Part shown: positions 17,448 to 25,752 of the stretch, piece by piece
Numbering within the stretch: the first letter of the stretch is position 1
Layout of the letters: every line of letters begins with the position of its first letter
Origin: Dysgonamonadaceae bacterium
GTDB taxonomy: Bacteria > Bacteroidota > Bacteroidia > Bacteroidales > Azobacteroidaceae
Length of the DNA stretch: 64,000 bases
Direction of reading: 5' to 3'
NCBI GenBank assembly: GCA_031272075.1
Contig: JAISUK010000047.1
Location: forward strand, 1 to 64,000
Notes under the pieces: generated by a model
Seen by the model: only the letters and a program-made list of their open reading frames with translations
What the model was told of the DNA's origin: nothing
Databases searched by the model: none
Position numbers and translations under genes: made by a program

Positions 17448-18761
17448 TTATTTCCCGATGGCATAATAATCAAATCCGTATTCCGACAAATCCGCTTTTT
17501 CATAAATATTCCGTCCGTCGAACACCACCGGCGTGCGCATCCGACTTTTGATGACGTCCCATGATGGCAAACGAAATTGTTTCCATTCGGTAACAACAAT
17601 CAAAGCGTCGGCTTCCTCCACAGCCCGGTAAATATTTTCCGCATATTCTACGGCATCGTTCAACCGGCGTCGGGCTTCCGTCATCGCCACCGGATCGTAA
17701 GCGATCACCTTCCCGCCCGCGGCAAGGATCTGATCGATCAACACCAGCGACGGCGCTTCACGGATATCGTCCGTCTCCGGTTTGAAAGTCAAGCCCCAGA
17801 TGGCGATACGTTTTCCTTGGATATGGCCATTGAAATAGCGCATTAATTTACCGAACAGCACTTTCTTTTGGTCGTCGTTCACCTGTTCGACCGCTTTCAG
17901 CACGCGCATGGAATAGCCGTTATTTTCTGCCGTTTTAATCAGTGATTTGATGTCTTTCGGAAAGCAACTGCCTCCGTATCCGCATCCGGGATACAAAAAT
18001 TTTCCGCCAATCCGTGCATCCGTACCAATGCCTTTTCGCACCATATTCACATCCGCTCCGACCACTTCGCACAGGTTTGCGATGTCATTCATAAAACTGA
18101 TGCGCGTGGCCAGCATGGCATTCGCCGCATATTTCGTCATCTCTGCCGATGGGATATCCATAAAAATCACCCGAAAATTATTCAACAGGAACGGATGATA
18201 GAGCGTACTCATTATTTTTTTCGCATGTTCGGAGTCGACACCTACCACCACCCGATCGGGACTCATGAAATCTTTGATGGCAGCGCCTTCTTTCAGAAAT
18301 TCCGGATTGGATGCCACATCGAAAGGCAAATCCACGCCGCGTTTGTCGAGTTCCTTGCGAATCGCAGCCCTGATTAATTCGGAGGTGCCGACAGGAACCG
18401 TACTTTTCGTGACCACCAATACATAATGCTTCAGCAGACGGCCGATGGTCGCTGCCACTTGCATCACATACGACAGGTCGGTACTTCCATCGTCGGCGGC
18501 GGGTGTACCGACCGCACAAAAAATGATATCCAGACCGTCCATCACCGACTCCAGGTCAGTCGTAAACTGAAGTCTGTCGGCACTTTGGTTGCGTTTCACC
18601 ATCTCTTCCAACCCCGGTTCGTAAATCGGAATGATCCCCTGTTGCAATCCGCGGATTTTTTGAGCATCCGTATCTACACAGACCACATCGGTGCCCATCT
18701 CGGCGAAACAGGCTCCGCTGACCAGCCCGACATAGCCTGTTCCCACGATCGCTATCTTCAT
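17448..18761 (-). CDS. ugd: UDP-glucose 6-dehydrogenase
   Basis: The 437-aa enzyme oxidises UDP-glucose to UDP-glucuronate with two NAD+. It has the Rossmann motif MKIAIVGTGYVGLVSG, TKSTVPVGTSE, SNPEFLKEGAAIKDF and the catalytic Cys in YPGCGYGGSCFPKD. The C-terminal UDP-binding domain has IAIWGLTFKPETDDIREAPS. It could equally be a UDP-N-acetylhexosamine dehydrogenase family member, but the length and motifs favour UDP-glucose. UDP-glucuronate could feed a surface glycan such as the one encoded at 44-64 kb. It is followed by 67 nt and the coiled-coil/zapA pair. Confidence 0.93.
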   Translation of the reverse strand: MKIAIVGTGYVGLVSGACFAEMGTDVVCVDTDAQKIRGLQQGIIPIYEPGLEEMVKRNQSADRLQFTTDLESVMDGLDIIFCAVGTPAADDGSTDLSYVMQVAATIGRLLKHYVLVVTKSTVPVGTSELIRAAIRKELDKRGVDLPFDVASNPEFLKEGAAIKDFMSPDRVVVGVDSEHAKKIMSTLYHPFLLNNFRVIFMDIPSAEMTKYAANAMLATRISFMNDIANLCEVVGADVNMVRKGIGTDARIGGKFLYPGCGYGGSCFPKDIKSLIKTAENNGYSMRVLKAVEQVNDDQKKVLFGKLMRYFNGHIQGKRIAIWGLTFKPETDDIREAPSLVLIDQILAAGGKVIAYDPVAMTEARRRLNDAVEYAENIYRAVEEADALIVVTEWKQFRLPSWDVIKSRMRTPVVFDGRNIYEKADLSEYGFDYYAIGK

Positions 18762-18822
18762 ATTTTCAACAAATTATTTAGATTCTATTCACTCTTCGAC
18801 GATATGATTTCGGAAAAGATAT

Positions 18823-18848
18823 AAAAAAGGGCATCCCTAAGAATACCC
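18823..18848 (-). terminator. Terminator of the ncRNA gene
   Basis: On the minus strand GGGTAT (18848-18843) pairs with ATGCCC (18834-18829) around an 8-base loop and is followed by TTTTTT (18828-18823). Confidence 0.75.
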
Positions 18849-19065
18849 TTTTATAAAGCCGCATAGTAGATATGACAAAACTCCGTATGACAGGATTTGA
18901 GTGCTTTACCGTGTTTGTAATCCGCCGTGCGAAGCATACCCCTTAGGGCGCGGCCCGCCATTCCCGGTAAGAGCTTGTCTCGGAATATTGCATTATTTTG
19001 ATGAGTTTCCCAATCGACATAATGCGGCTATGTTTTCCAAAGACGTTTATTTCGTCGCTTTTATA
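18823..19065 (-). ncRNA. ssrS: Structured non-coding RNA, probable 6S RNA
   Basis: The 398-base gap between ugd and the beta-CASP gene has no ORF but has all parts of an RNA gene on the minus strand. A consensus promoter lies at 19072-19103. A perfect 8-bp closing stem is formed by AGCCGCAT (19029-19022) with ATGCGGCT (18864-18857). An inner stem TTACCG/CGGTAA and a G+C-rich apical hairpin follow. A Rho-independent terminator ends it: GGGTAT/ATGCCC with six T at 18828-18823. The long rod with a large internal loop and a length of about 200 nt between the closing stems fit 6S RNA, which binds RNA polymerase. It lacks tmRNA, SRP and RNase P signature sequences. That it is an RNA gene is well supported; the 6S identity is my inference from shape and size. 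Confidence 0.65.
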
Positions 19066-19071
19066 TTATTG

Positions 19072-19103
19072 CAAATATAAAATTGTTTTTCTGAACCACC
19101 AAA
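19072..19103 (-). promoter_or_regulatory. Consensus promoter of the ncRNA gene
   Basis: On the minus strand TTTG (19103-19100), a 20-base spacer and TATATTTG (19079-19072) match TTTG-N19-21-TAnnTTTG. Transcription would start near 19065. Confidence 0.75.
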
Positions 19104-19159
19104 CTTTTTAACATAATTTTATTTTCGGAATGGCCATTTCCCACTTTCTCAGGGTTTAA

Positions 19160-20563
19160 TCAAGTCAGTCCACACTCTTGAAACTGTTCTGGAATGAGGA
19201 TATCCTTGAATCCTTTTTTCATCAACCGGACTTTGAAATCCATCTGCACATCCGGCTCACCATGCACGATAAACAACTGTTTTACTTCGGCGTAATCCTG
19301 GCAGGCCAGGTATTGGCACAAATCGTTGTAATCGGCATGTGCGCTCATGGAATTGATCGTATGAATCGTCGCATTGACTTGATAACGATTGCCGAAAATT
19401 CCCACTTCTTCCGGATGTGTTTTCAAGCGTGCTCCCAAAGATTGTGGTTCGCAATAGCCGATCAACAAAATGGTATTGCGCCAGTTTTCGATGCTATTGG
19501 CAATATGGTGTTTGACCCGTCCGGCTTCTGCCATTCCCGAAGCGGAAATAATCACACAAGGTTTGGTATTGAAGTTTAATGCCTGCGAATCGCGCTTATC
19601 GGTGATGTAACGCAATCCCGGAAAATAAAACGGATCCGAATCCTTTTTCATCAATTTTTGCACCGATTTGTTAAAACATTCCGCATGACTTTTGACAATC
19701 TCGGTAATCGTGGTCGACAGCGGACTGTCGACATAGCAATCGATTGGACTCAATTCGCCGTTCAGGTGCAATTCGTTCAGCGCGTACAGCAATTCTTGTG
19801 TGCGTCCCACGCTGAAAGCCGGAATGATCAGCTTGCCCTTCTTGCCGATGCAAGTCTCTTGAATGTTGCGCTTGAGGTCTTCGGCGTAAGTCTCAATCGG
19901 ACCATGGATTTTATTGCCGTAGGTCGATTCGAGGATGATATAATCCGCCTGCGGAAATTGTTGCGGCGAACGAAGAATCGGATCTCTGTAACGACCCACA
20001 TCGCCGCTGAACGCAATCCTGAAAACACGTCCCGACTCTTTGATCTTCAAAAATACCGTGGCGCTCCCGATGATATGCCCGACATCAAAAAGCTGAATCT
20101 CAACATCTTCGTCGATCGCATACGGCAGATTGTAATCCACCGGATGAAAAAACTCAAATGTCTTCCGTACATCTTCTTCCGTATAAAACGGTTGCAGCAA
20201 AGGACGTCCCTCTTCCAATCGCTTCTTATTCAAGAAATGAATATCCTGCTTCTGTATGTAGGCCGAATCCAGCAACAACGCTTTCGTAATATCAATCGTC
20301 GCGGAAGTGGCATAAATCTTGCCCTTAAATCCTTCTTTCACCAACCGCGGCAACAGACCGCTGTGATCTACATGCGCATGGGATAAAACCACATAGTCGA
20401 TTTCGTACGGATTGAATCCAAAATTCCGGTTCAGGGAATCCGTGTCTTTTCCCATCCCCTGAAACATGCCGCAATCCAATAATACCTTCTTACCATTATT
20501 TAAAGTAATCAGATGCTTGCTCCCCGTTACGGTCTGAGCCGCTCCACAAAATGTTATCTTCAT
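19160..20563 (-). CDS. MBL-fold beta-CASP metallohydrolase, RNA-processing type
   Basis: The 467-aa protein has a metallo-beta-lactamase core with the zinc motif SHAHVDHSGLLP (about residue 62), later ligands in FSGDVG and SAHADYND, and a beta-CASP insertion with IIPAFSVGRTQELLYAL and ISASGMAEAGRVKHH. This architecture is that of CPSF-73-like bacterial RNases such as TTHA0252 or YsiH-type enzymes, which cut single-stranded RNA. A C-terminal RMMBL segment (VHGEPDVQMDFKVRLMKKG) is present, so the protein is complete. A heptamer repeat lies just upstream of the start. It follows the FecCD permease gene on the same strand. Confidence 0.88.
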   Translation of the reverse strand: MKITFCGAAQTVTGSKHLITLNNGKKVLLDCGMFQGMGKDTDSLNRNFGFNPYEIDYVVLSHAHVDHSGLLPRLVKEGFKGKIYATSATIDITKALLLDSAYIQKQDIHFLNKKRLEEGRPLLQPFYTEEDVRKTFEFFHPVDYNLPYAIDEDVEIQLFDVGHIIGSATVFLKIKESGRVFRIAFSGDVGRYRDPILRSPQQFPQADYIILESTYGNKIHGPIETYAEDLKRNIQETCIGKKGKLIIPAFSVGRTQELLYALNELHLNGELSPIDCYVDSPLSTTITEIVKSHAECFNKSVQKLMKKDSDPFYFPGLRYITDKRDSQALNFNTKPCVIISASGMAEAGRVKHHIANSIENWRNTILLIGYCEPQSLGARLKTHPEEVGIFGNRYQVNATIHTINSMSAHADYNDLCQYLACQDYAEVKQLFIVHGEPDVQMDFKVRLMKKGFKDILIPEQFQECGLT

Positions 20564-20578
20564 AATATCGAATATTAA

Positions 20579-20623
20579 ATTCCTAATTCCTAATTCCTAA
20601 TTCCTAATTCCTGACTCCTAATT
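20579..20623. repeat. Tandem heptamer repeat (TTAGGAA in gene direction)
   Basis: About six copies of a 7-base unit (plus strand attccta) lie between the fecCD stop and the beta-CASP start; the penultimate copy is degenerate. In the direction of transcription the unit reads TTAGGAA, a purine-rich string 20-60 nt upstream of the start codon. Copy number could vary by slippage. Confidence 0.7.
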
Positions 20624-21649
20624 AAACTGCGCCAGATTTTTCCTGTTCACTATCACGTAAATAATGACAGGCACCCCCAACATCGGCGTGACGGCATTCA
20701 GAGGCAACAAGCCGTTGCGGAAAGGAATCGCCGTCAATAAGTTACACAACAACGCAACTACCGCTCCCGACAAGATGACCGCAGGCAATAAAAATTGCTG
20801 ATCGGCGGTCTTCAATACCAGACGCGCCAGATGCGGCACTGCCAATCCGATGAAACCGATCGGTCCGCAATAGGCGGTCACAATTGCCGTCAACAATCCC
20901 GTACACAAAAGAATCAACACACGGGTGCGGTTGATATGAATCCCCAGATTGGAGGCATACCGTTCGCCGAGCGACAAGATATTGAGCGGCTTGATTAGCA
21001 AAAGCGACAACATCAATCCCAGCGTGACCGTGATGCTGAAGAAGGGTAATTGTTTGACAGAGACGCCAGAAAAACTCCCCAATCCCCACACGACAAACAG
21101 TTGGATGTTTTCCGCATTCGCTACGGAGTTCAGGATGGCGATGATGGACGAGACGAGATAGCCTACCATCATTCCGATGATCAACACCAGTACATTGTTT
21201 TTGACTTTTGTAGAGAAATAGACGATCACCGACAACACCGCCAAGGCACCGACGAAAGCGGCCACCACCACCGACAGACTGCCACCGGGAAGCCACCAGG
21301 CGTATTGATCCAATGTTCCGCCGAAACACATCATCACCAGCGCCGCGCCTAGCGTTGCACCATTGGTAATGCCGAGAATCGACGGTCCGGCCAACGGATT
21401 CTGAAACAAGATCTGAAGCATCAATCCGCTTACTGCCAGCGCGGCGCCCGACAACATGGCGGTTACCGCCTGGGGAACACGCGAATACAGGATGATATCG
21501 ATCCAGGCAGAGCGTTCTATCGACTTCCCCGTCAACACCGCCATAACCCGGTCGGCAGGTATATTCACCGATCCGATGATCAGGTTGGCATAAAACAAAA
21601 GCACTATCAACAACAACAGTAAGACACAAACCCACTTTTTGTTTTTCAT
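20618..21649 (-). CDS. FecCD-family ABC transporter permease
   Basis: The inner-membrane permease has about ten hydrophobic helices and FecCD/BtuC motifs: SRVPQAVTAMLSGAALAVSGLMLQ, NPLAGPSILGITNGATLGA, YCGPIGFIGLAVPHLARL and the C-terminal GVPVIIYVIVNR. Such permeases import Fe-siderophores, haem or cobalamin. I start it at the ATG at 21647-21649 (MKNKKWVC, 343 aa) because the track's 14 extra residues lie inside a leader conserved upstream of another gene. No substrate-binding protein or ATPase gene is adjacent: upstream is a divergent outer-membrane protein gene and downstream a beta-CASP nuclease. The ATPase and binding protein must be encoded elsewhere, and the substrate is unknown. Confidence 0.88.
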   Translation of the reverse strand: MKNKKWVCVLLLLLIVLLFYANLIIGSVNIPADRVMAVLTGKSIERSAWIDIILYSRVPQAVTAMLSGAALAVSGLMLQILFQNPLAGPSILGITNGATLGAALVMMCFGGTLDQYAWWLPGGSLSVVVAAFVGALAVLSVIVYFSTKVKNNVLVLIIGMMVGYLVSSIIAILNSVANAENIQLFVVWGLGSFSGVSVKQLPFFSITVTLGLMLSLLLIKPLNILSLGERYASNLGIHINRTRVLILLCTGLLTAIVTAYCGPIGFIGLAVPHLARLVLKTADQQFLLPAVILSGAVVALLCNLLTAIPFRNGLLPLNAVTPMLGVPVIIYVIVNRKNLAQFN

Positions 21650-21738
21650 ACGTCCAAAATTTGTTCTTAAAAGGTCGTATGGAACTCGCATGTCATTTTG
21701 TCATCAACTAGGATGTTTGAAAATCATGCTCGTTTCAT
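21647..21738 (-). promoter_or_regulatory. Conserved leader (copy B) upstream of fecCD permease
   Basis: This 92-nt segment is closely similar to 29156-29248 upstream of an unrelated membrane protein gene. Shared blocks in transcription order are ATGAAACGAGC, GATTTT, GATGACAA, then TGCGAGTTCCATACGACC, TTTTAA and ACGTATGAAAAA including the start codon. CATACG (21681-21676) is exactly complementary to CGTATG (21652-21647), which contains the ATG, so a hairpin can hide the start. In this copy the leader frame is open through to the permease (VPYDLL... then MKNKK). Interpretation as a cis-regulatory RNA is inference. Confidence 0.55.
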
Positions 21739-21834
21739 CTGATGTACATATCATTACTTAACAGGCAACCGAACCTGCCCGTTTCGTCATTACAAAATTA
21801 GAGAAAAAAAAGGAAAGTATCAAGAAAAAAAGAT

Positions 21835-21842
21835 TACCTTTG
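21835..21842 (+). promoter_or_regulatory. -7 box of the outer-membrane protein gene
   Basis: TACCTTTG fits TAnnTTTG. It ends one base before the track's ATG at 21844, so transcription would start near 21849. That makes the ATG at 21865 the likely start. The -33 element is not clear. Confidence 0.55.
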
Positions 21843-21864
21843 TATGTCATACCATATATTATAT

Positions 21865-22626
21865 ATGAAGCATTTTTCTGTTATATGCTGTATTTGCTGT
21901 TGTATGGCCGGTCACGTCCTGTCGGCGCAGGAATTGTCTATCGACACTACAATCGCCTTCAAAGCGATTCCGGAGTTTCATCCCCTGAATCATGATTCCA
22001 CGTTGTTCAGGCTCACCTCACTCACCGTTGCAGGCATGTCGGAAAAAATAACACCGGCTTTAGATCTGCGCAATTGGGATCACCTGAATTTCATCAAAAA
22101 ACCTTCTGAAGCGAAAAAGCCGATTCTCCCGATATTATTCACAGAGGATCTGCAGTTCAATATCAATCCTTCACGTTGGGAATTGCCGGTATTGGGGGCT
22201 ACCACGACGTTTTCCCCCACAATGACCTACCGACTGTCGGACCGTTTTTTCCTTTATGGAGGCGTCAGCTTTACACAATACCATAATTTATCGTACGTCC
22301 AAAATATCATCGCCCCGAATTGGCCGGCAAAATCAAACATCACCTCCCAAGTATTCGGAGGATTCGCTTACGAAGTGCACGACCGGATCAGGCTTCACGG
22401 AACATACAATCATTCGCTCTACAACCAGTTGCCTTCGAATATGATCCCGTTTTCTCCTGCATTTAACATGTTCTCGGTCGGCGCAGATATTGATGTATGG
22501 AACGGGCTGGGCGTCACCGTCGATCGGGTGTTTGAAATCGACAGAAGCGGTCGTATGCGTCAAGGCATGCGTTATTCGCCCTATATCAACTTCGACAAAT
22601 TTGTGAGGTTCCTGAGAGGGTATTGA
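21865..22626 (+). CDS. Outer-membrane beta-barrel-like protein of unknown function
   Basis: The start at 21865 (MKHFSVICCICCC) is chosen because the -7 promoter box overlaps the earlier ATG. The 253-aa protein has a signal peptide ending near HVLSAQ. A linker (about 25-85) is followed by alternating aromatic and polar strands typical of a small outer-membrane barrel: FSPTMTYRLSDRFFLYGGVSF, FGGFAYEVHDRIRLHGTY, FSVGADIDVWNGLGVTVDRVF. I recognise no named family. It is divergent from the FecCD permease and convergent with the radical SAM gene (10 nt apart). Confidence 0.7.
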   Translation: MKHFSVICCICCCMAGHVLSAQELSIDTTIAFKAIPEFHPLNHDSTLFRLTSLTVAGMSEKITPALDLRNWDHLNFIKKPSEAKKPILPILFTEDLQFNINPSRWELPVLGATTTFSPTMTYRLSDRFFLYGGVSFTQYHNLSYVQNIIAPNWPAKSNITSQVFGGFAYEVHDRIRLHGTYNHSLYNQLPSNMIPFSPAFNMFSVGADIDVWNGLGVTVDRVFEIDRSGRMRQGMRYSPYINFDKFVRFLRGY

Positions 22627-22636
22627 GAATTTGACA

Positions 22637-23662
22637 CTAACAGTTGCCTTGTGAATTTTCAACTTTCGACTCACTTTCTACCTGTAGCGCCGGAACGACT
22701 TTCTCGCCATTGGTTTCGGCCACATTATTGCAATAGTCGCAGGCATTGAAAAAATCATTTCCGAAGAGCGTAAATAGCTGTTGTTTCGTGACGGGACGCG
22801 ACAAGTCGATGTATTCTTTGTTCTCCTGAATTTCCGGAGCAGGCGGAAAGAACCGGCGATAAATATCGCGCAGAGCGAAAGTCCCGGCGCGCGGGCATAC
22901 AAAGAGTTTTCCGCCTCGCACATGATAACAATGGATCAGTTTCAGACATTCCATAAAATAGTGAATGTTGGATTCTTTTGTTCGATAATAGCGTTCCAGC
23001 GGCGCCGTCACCCCCCACCATAATTGCTTGTTGCAAACGACAGCGATGCCCTCGTTCTTCAACCGCTCCACAATCTTGTCCGTCTTCAAAAGGGGCGACA
23101 GCGATTTGTTGGCGGTATAATTCGATATGTAAACGGTAGCCTTTGCGGGAAACTGTTTCAGGATGGATACCAATTCGTCGGAAAAATGCAAAGTACCGTT
23201 GGTCACAATATTCACCCTTACGGTCTTTGGATGTTCGAGCGAATACAAAAGCATCTTCGACAAATCCTTATTAATCAACGGTTCGCCTCCGTACAATCGC
23301 AATTCATAAATCTTTTCCGCATCTGTCAATAAGTGGTCGAGATAGGTTTTATATTCCTCGAAACTGATCGTTTCATGGTATGGCTCTTCGATGAAAGGGA
23401 TATAGTGATCGCAATGTTTGCATTTCAGCGTACAGCGGGTCGTGACTGAAAAACCGACATTGGGAATATAAGCCTTCCTGAATGTCAATATATTAAAAAA
23501 CACCGGCATCCATTTGAAACAAAATAGCATCGCCCGCCACAAGTACACCCCAAGTCGCTTCCATTGTATTGTCGCCGTGGGGTCGCCTCCTTTGATATAC
23601 AATGCCAATTCAATCTTTGTCAGCCGGACAAGCGTCCTTTGGTAATATATTTTTTTATTCAT
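22637..23662 (-). CDS. Radical SAM protein with C-terminal cysteine cluster
   Basis: I start at the ATG at 23660-23662 (MNKKIYYQRTL, 341 aa), which overlaps the upstream flippase stop by 8 nt; the 39 extra residues in the track fall inside the flippase gene. The radical SAM cluster motif is CTLKCKHC (about residue 82), followed by LRLYGGEPLINKD and VTNGTL. Later Cys in ECLKLIHCY, FVCPRAG and NACDYCNN suggest an auxiliary SPASM-like cluster. The N-terminus contains ELALYIKGGDP, resembling a GG leader, although the downstream part is the enzyme itself. Translational coupling to a flippase suggests a role in surface glycan or peptide modification. Substrate unknown. Confidence 0.8.
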   Translation of the reverse strand: MNKKIYYQRTLVRLTKIELALYIKGGDPTATIQWKRLGVYLWRAMLFCFKWMPVFFNILTFRKAYIPNVGFSVTTRCTLKCKHCDHYIPFIEEPYHETISFEEYKTYLDHLLTDAEKIYELRLYGGEPLINKDLSKMLLYSLEHPKTVRVNIVTNGTLHFSDELVSILKQFPAKATVYISNYTANKSLSPLLKTDKIVERLKNEGIAVVCNKQLWWGVTAPLERYYRTKESNIHYFMECLKLIHCYHVRGGKLFVCPRAGTFALRDIYRRFFPPAPEIQENKEYIDLSRPVTKQQLFTLFGNDFFNACDYCNNVAETNGEKVVPALQVESESKVENSQGNC

Positions 23663-24944
23663 CCGCACGTGATTTGTTAATTTCGTTTCGCAAAATAATA
23701 CCGATGACTGTAATATATAAGCAGGAGAAAATAATCCCCGCGAGTGTAAAAAGCAGGACGCAAAGTCGGAAATCGCCATATTTCACTCCGACAAACAATG
23801 CAATAAAACGAACGAGTAAATATAAAATTTCTATCACAAGAAAAATATTTTGCTTCCTGAAAACGATGAACGCCGAATAAAAAGGACAGATAAACAGCAT
23901 CAGGAATCCCCATGGCAACATAGATGTGAAATAGGAGCCTGCCGTCAGCCATTGCGAACCGAAAACAATGGGAAACAACGGTCTGGCAATAAAAAATGCG
24001 AGTATAAATAATGGTAAAACATAGATAACCATCGCTTTCCAATACTTTTTCACCAAGGGCATGGCCGATACGCCCTGCTTTTGAGAAGCGGAAAAACGTT
24101 CAAAAAAGACGGAATACAACGAATTGACTACCAGATTGATTGGCGTCGTCAATACGATAAACGCCAACGAAAACAAGCCAATCCGATCGGTATCAAAAAA
24201 CCCGATCAGATACAGGAACGGAAGATTCATCGAAACTTGATTGATCACGGAACGCACACAATTATACATCGGGAAGTCCTTGTATTTCAATGCAGTATTG
24301 AGATTATCGATGCACTTGTCTTTCCAAAATAGACGTTTGCGAATCGGAAACAGCAGCGTTGTTGCAGCAACAAGCGACAGCACATTGGAAACGATCAGTC
24401 CGATTTGTGTCAGCGCCAAGTTCCCGAACGTCACACGCGAACCGGCATTGACGGTGTTTTGAAGCAATCCCGCGCTTGCGATGGTCTTGTATTGCTTTCG
24501 ACGGATAGCAAGATTCGTCAATAAGAAAATTGATCCGGTAAAAATCACAGACACTGGAATATAGTACCGGAAGTCCGCAATATCATCCAGCCGGAAAAAG
24601 GCAAAAAAGGATCTCCCGAAGCACCAGAAAACGACCAACAGCAACAATGAGAAACAAATCAGGAAACCGAAAGAAAAAGAAAAAAGACGACGCGTCTCCT
24701 GTTCGTCTTTGGCAATGACCAACGACTCTTCATACCGCAGCGTACCGATGGTGGCAAGCAGGGTATAGAAACTGGCATAAGTGGCGAATATCCCGAAATC
24801 CGATTCCGAGTACATTCGTGTCAATAGGGGATATACGGCAAACGCTATCGCTTGTCCGAGGAAATTCCCGCTTAGCAGTACCGAACTGTTGCGGACAATC
24901 TCGCGGCTCAAGATGTTTTTTATAAAGGGGTTCTTCATATTCAA
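23655..24944 (-). CDS. Oligosaccharide flippase family protein (Wzx-like)
   Basis: The 429-aa membrane protein has about 12 predicted helices and the N-terminal pattern of the MOP/PST exporters (VLLSGNFLGQAIAFAVYPLLTRMYSESDFGIFATY). Such proteins flip undecaprenyl-linked oligosaccharides to the periplasm. The start could be Met1 or Met3 (MNMKNPF). It is the first gene of a two-gene unit with the radical SAM protein and is distant from the main polysaccharide locus, which has its own Wzx, so it may serve a separate glycan. Confidence 0.85.
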   Translation of the reverse strand: MNMKNPFIKNILSREIVRNSSVLLSGNFLGQAIAFAVYPLLTRMYSESDFGIFATYASFYTLLATIGTLRYEESLVIAKDEQETRRLFSFSFGFLICFSLLLLVVFWCFGRSFFAFFRLDDIADFRYYIPVSVIFTGSIFLLTNLAIRRKQYKTIASAGLLQNTVNAGSRVTFGNLALTQIGLIVSNVLSLVAATTLLFPIRKRLFWKDKCIDNLNTALKYKDFPMYNCVRSVINQVSMNLPFLYLIGFFDTDRIGLFSLAFIVLTTPINLVVNSLYSVFFERFSASQKQGVSAMPLVKKYWKAMVIYVLPLFILAFFIARPLFPIVFGSQWLTAGSYFTSMLPWGFLMLFICPFYSAFIVFRKQNIFLVIEILYLLVRFIALFVGVKYGDFRLCVLLFTLAGIIFSCLYITVIGIILRNEINKSRADE

Positions 24945-25014
24945 CCCTGCGGATTACGGATTGCTACTTACAGTTGTCAATTTACAACCGAAATTGTCAA
25001 TCGTAAATTGCAAT

Positions 25015-25389
25015 TTACCGAAGTCGGTCGAGCGATTTCACCAGCCGGTCATCTTTCTCGATTCTTCGGATCGCCCACAGGTCGAAGACAAGCGCCACGA
25101 CTGCAAGCACAACGGGAATCCATCGATCTTTCGGATATAAATTGGATGCGATGGCAAACGCGAGCAAAGCAAGCAACAAGAGCAAAAGGACGTACCCGCA
25201 TTTGATTTGAAGTGAACGTTTTTTATAAAGAAAGATGGTCGTGACTGCCAGGATGACCGACAAAGCACACAGCGACAGGACCAGGTATCTATAGACGGGC
25301 AACTCGCCGGCGGAGTAAACAATATATGTCTGCAACGACATAACGACTGCCACAAGTATCAGATAGACGGTTTGGATGCGCTGAATCAT
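25015..25389 (-). CDS. DUF4293 family membrane protein
   Basis: The 124-aa protein has four predicted helices. It begins MIQRIQTVYLILVAVVMSL, the hallmark of the Bacteroidetes DUF4293 family, and ends with a charged tail. Function unknown. The start codon overlaps the rpoZ stop by 4 nt (ATGA), so it is translationally coupled to rpoZ, as in many relatives. Confidence 0.88.
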   Translation of the reverse strand: MIQRIQTVYLILVAVVMSLQTYIVYSAGELPVYRYLVLSLCALSVILAVTTIFLYKKRSLQIKCGYVLLLLLLALLAFAIASNLYPKDRWIPVVLAVVALVFDLWAIRRIEKDDRLVKSLDRLR

Positions 25390-25730
25390 ATTTCTTCGCC
25401 GAATTTATCCTTATCCTTGACGGGATTGCGGTAATAGATTTCGTTGTCGACATATTCCTGCGTAGCAACCAGCGTCGCTTTCGGCAGTCGTTCAAAATAG
25501 CGGGAGATCTCTATCTGTTCGCGGTTTTCAAACACTTCTTCCAGGCTGTCGTTATACGACGCAAACTCTTGGAGTTTCTTTTCGAGGTCGTGTTTGATTT
25601 CCACACTGATCTGGTTAGCGCGTTTACCGATGATGCGGACAGTTTCGTAAATATTTCCCGTGTTTTCCGACATTTCCATCATGTCACGGGTGATTGTATT
25701 GGCAGGCGCCGTTGATTTTTTGTAATCCAT
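25386..25730 (-). CDS. rpoZ: DNA-directed RNA polymerase subunit omega (Bacteroidetes RpoZ/Rpb6 type)
   Basis: The track begins at 25871, but the first 47 codons lie in the bamD gene. The ATG at 25728-25730 (MDYKKSTAPANTITRDM) gives 114 aa, the usual size. The omega core is NIYETVRIIGKRANQISVEIK, followed by the Bacteroidetes-specific extension LEEVFENREQIEISRYFERLPK and EYVDNEIYYRNP. Omega stabilises beta-prime in RNA polymerase. It lies 22 nt after bamD and overlaps DUF4293 by 4 nt. Confidence 0.92.
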   Translation of the reverse strand: MDYKKSTAPANTITRDMMEMSENTGNIYETVRIIGKRANQISVEIKHDLEKKLQEFASYNDSLEEVFENREQIEISRYFERLPKATLVATQEYVDNEIYYRNPVKDKDKFGEEI

Positions 25731-25752
25731 AATGATTATTATCGTTTCGTTT

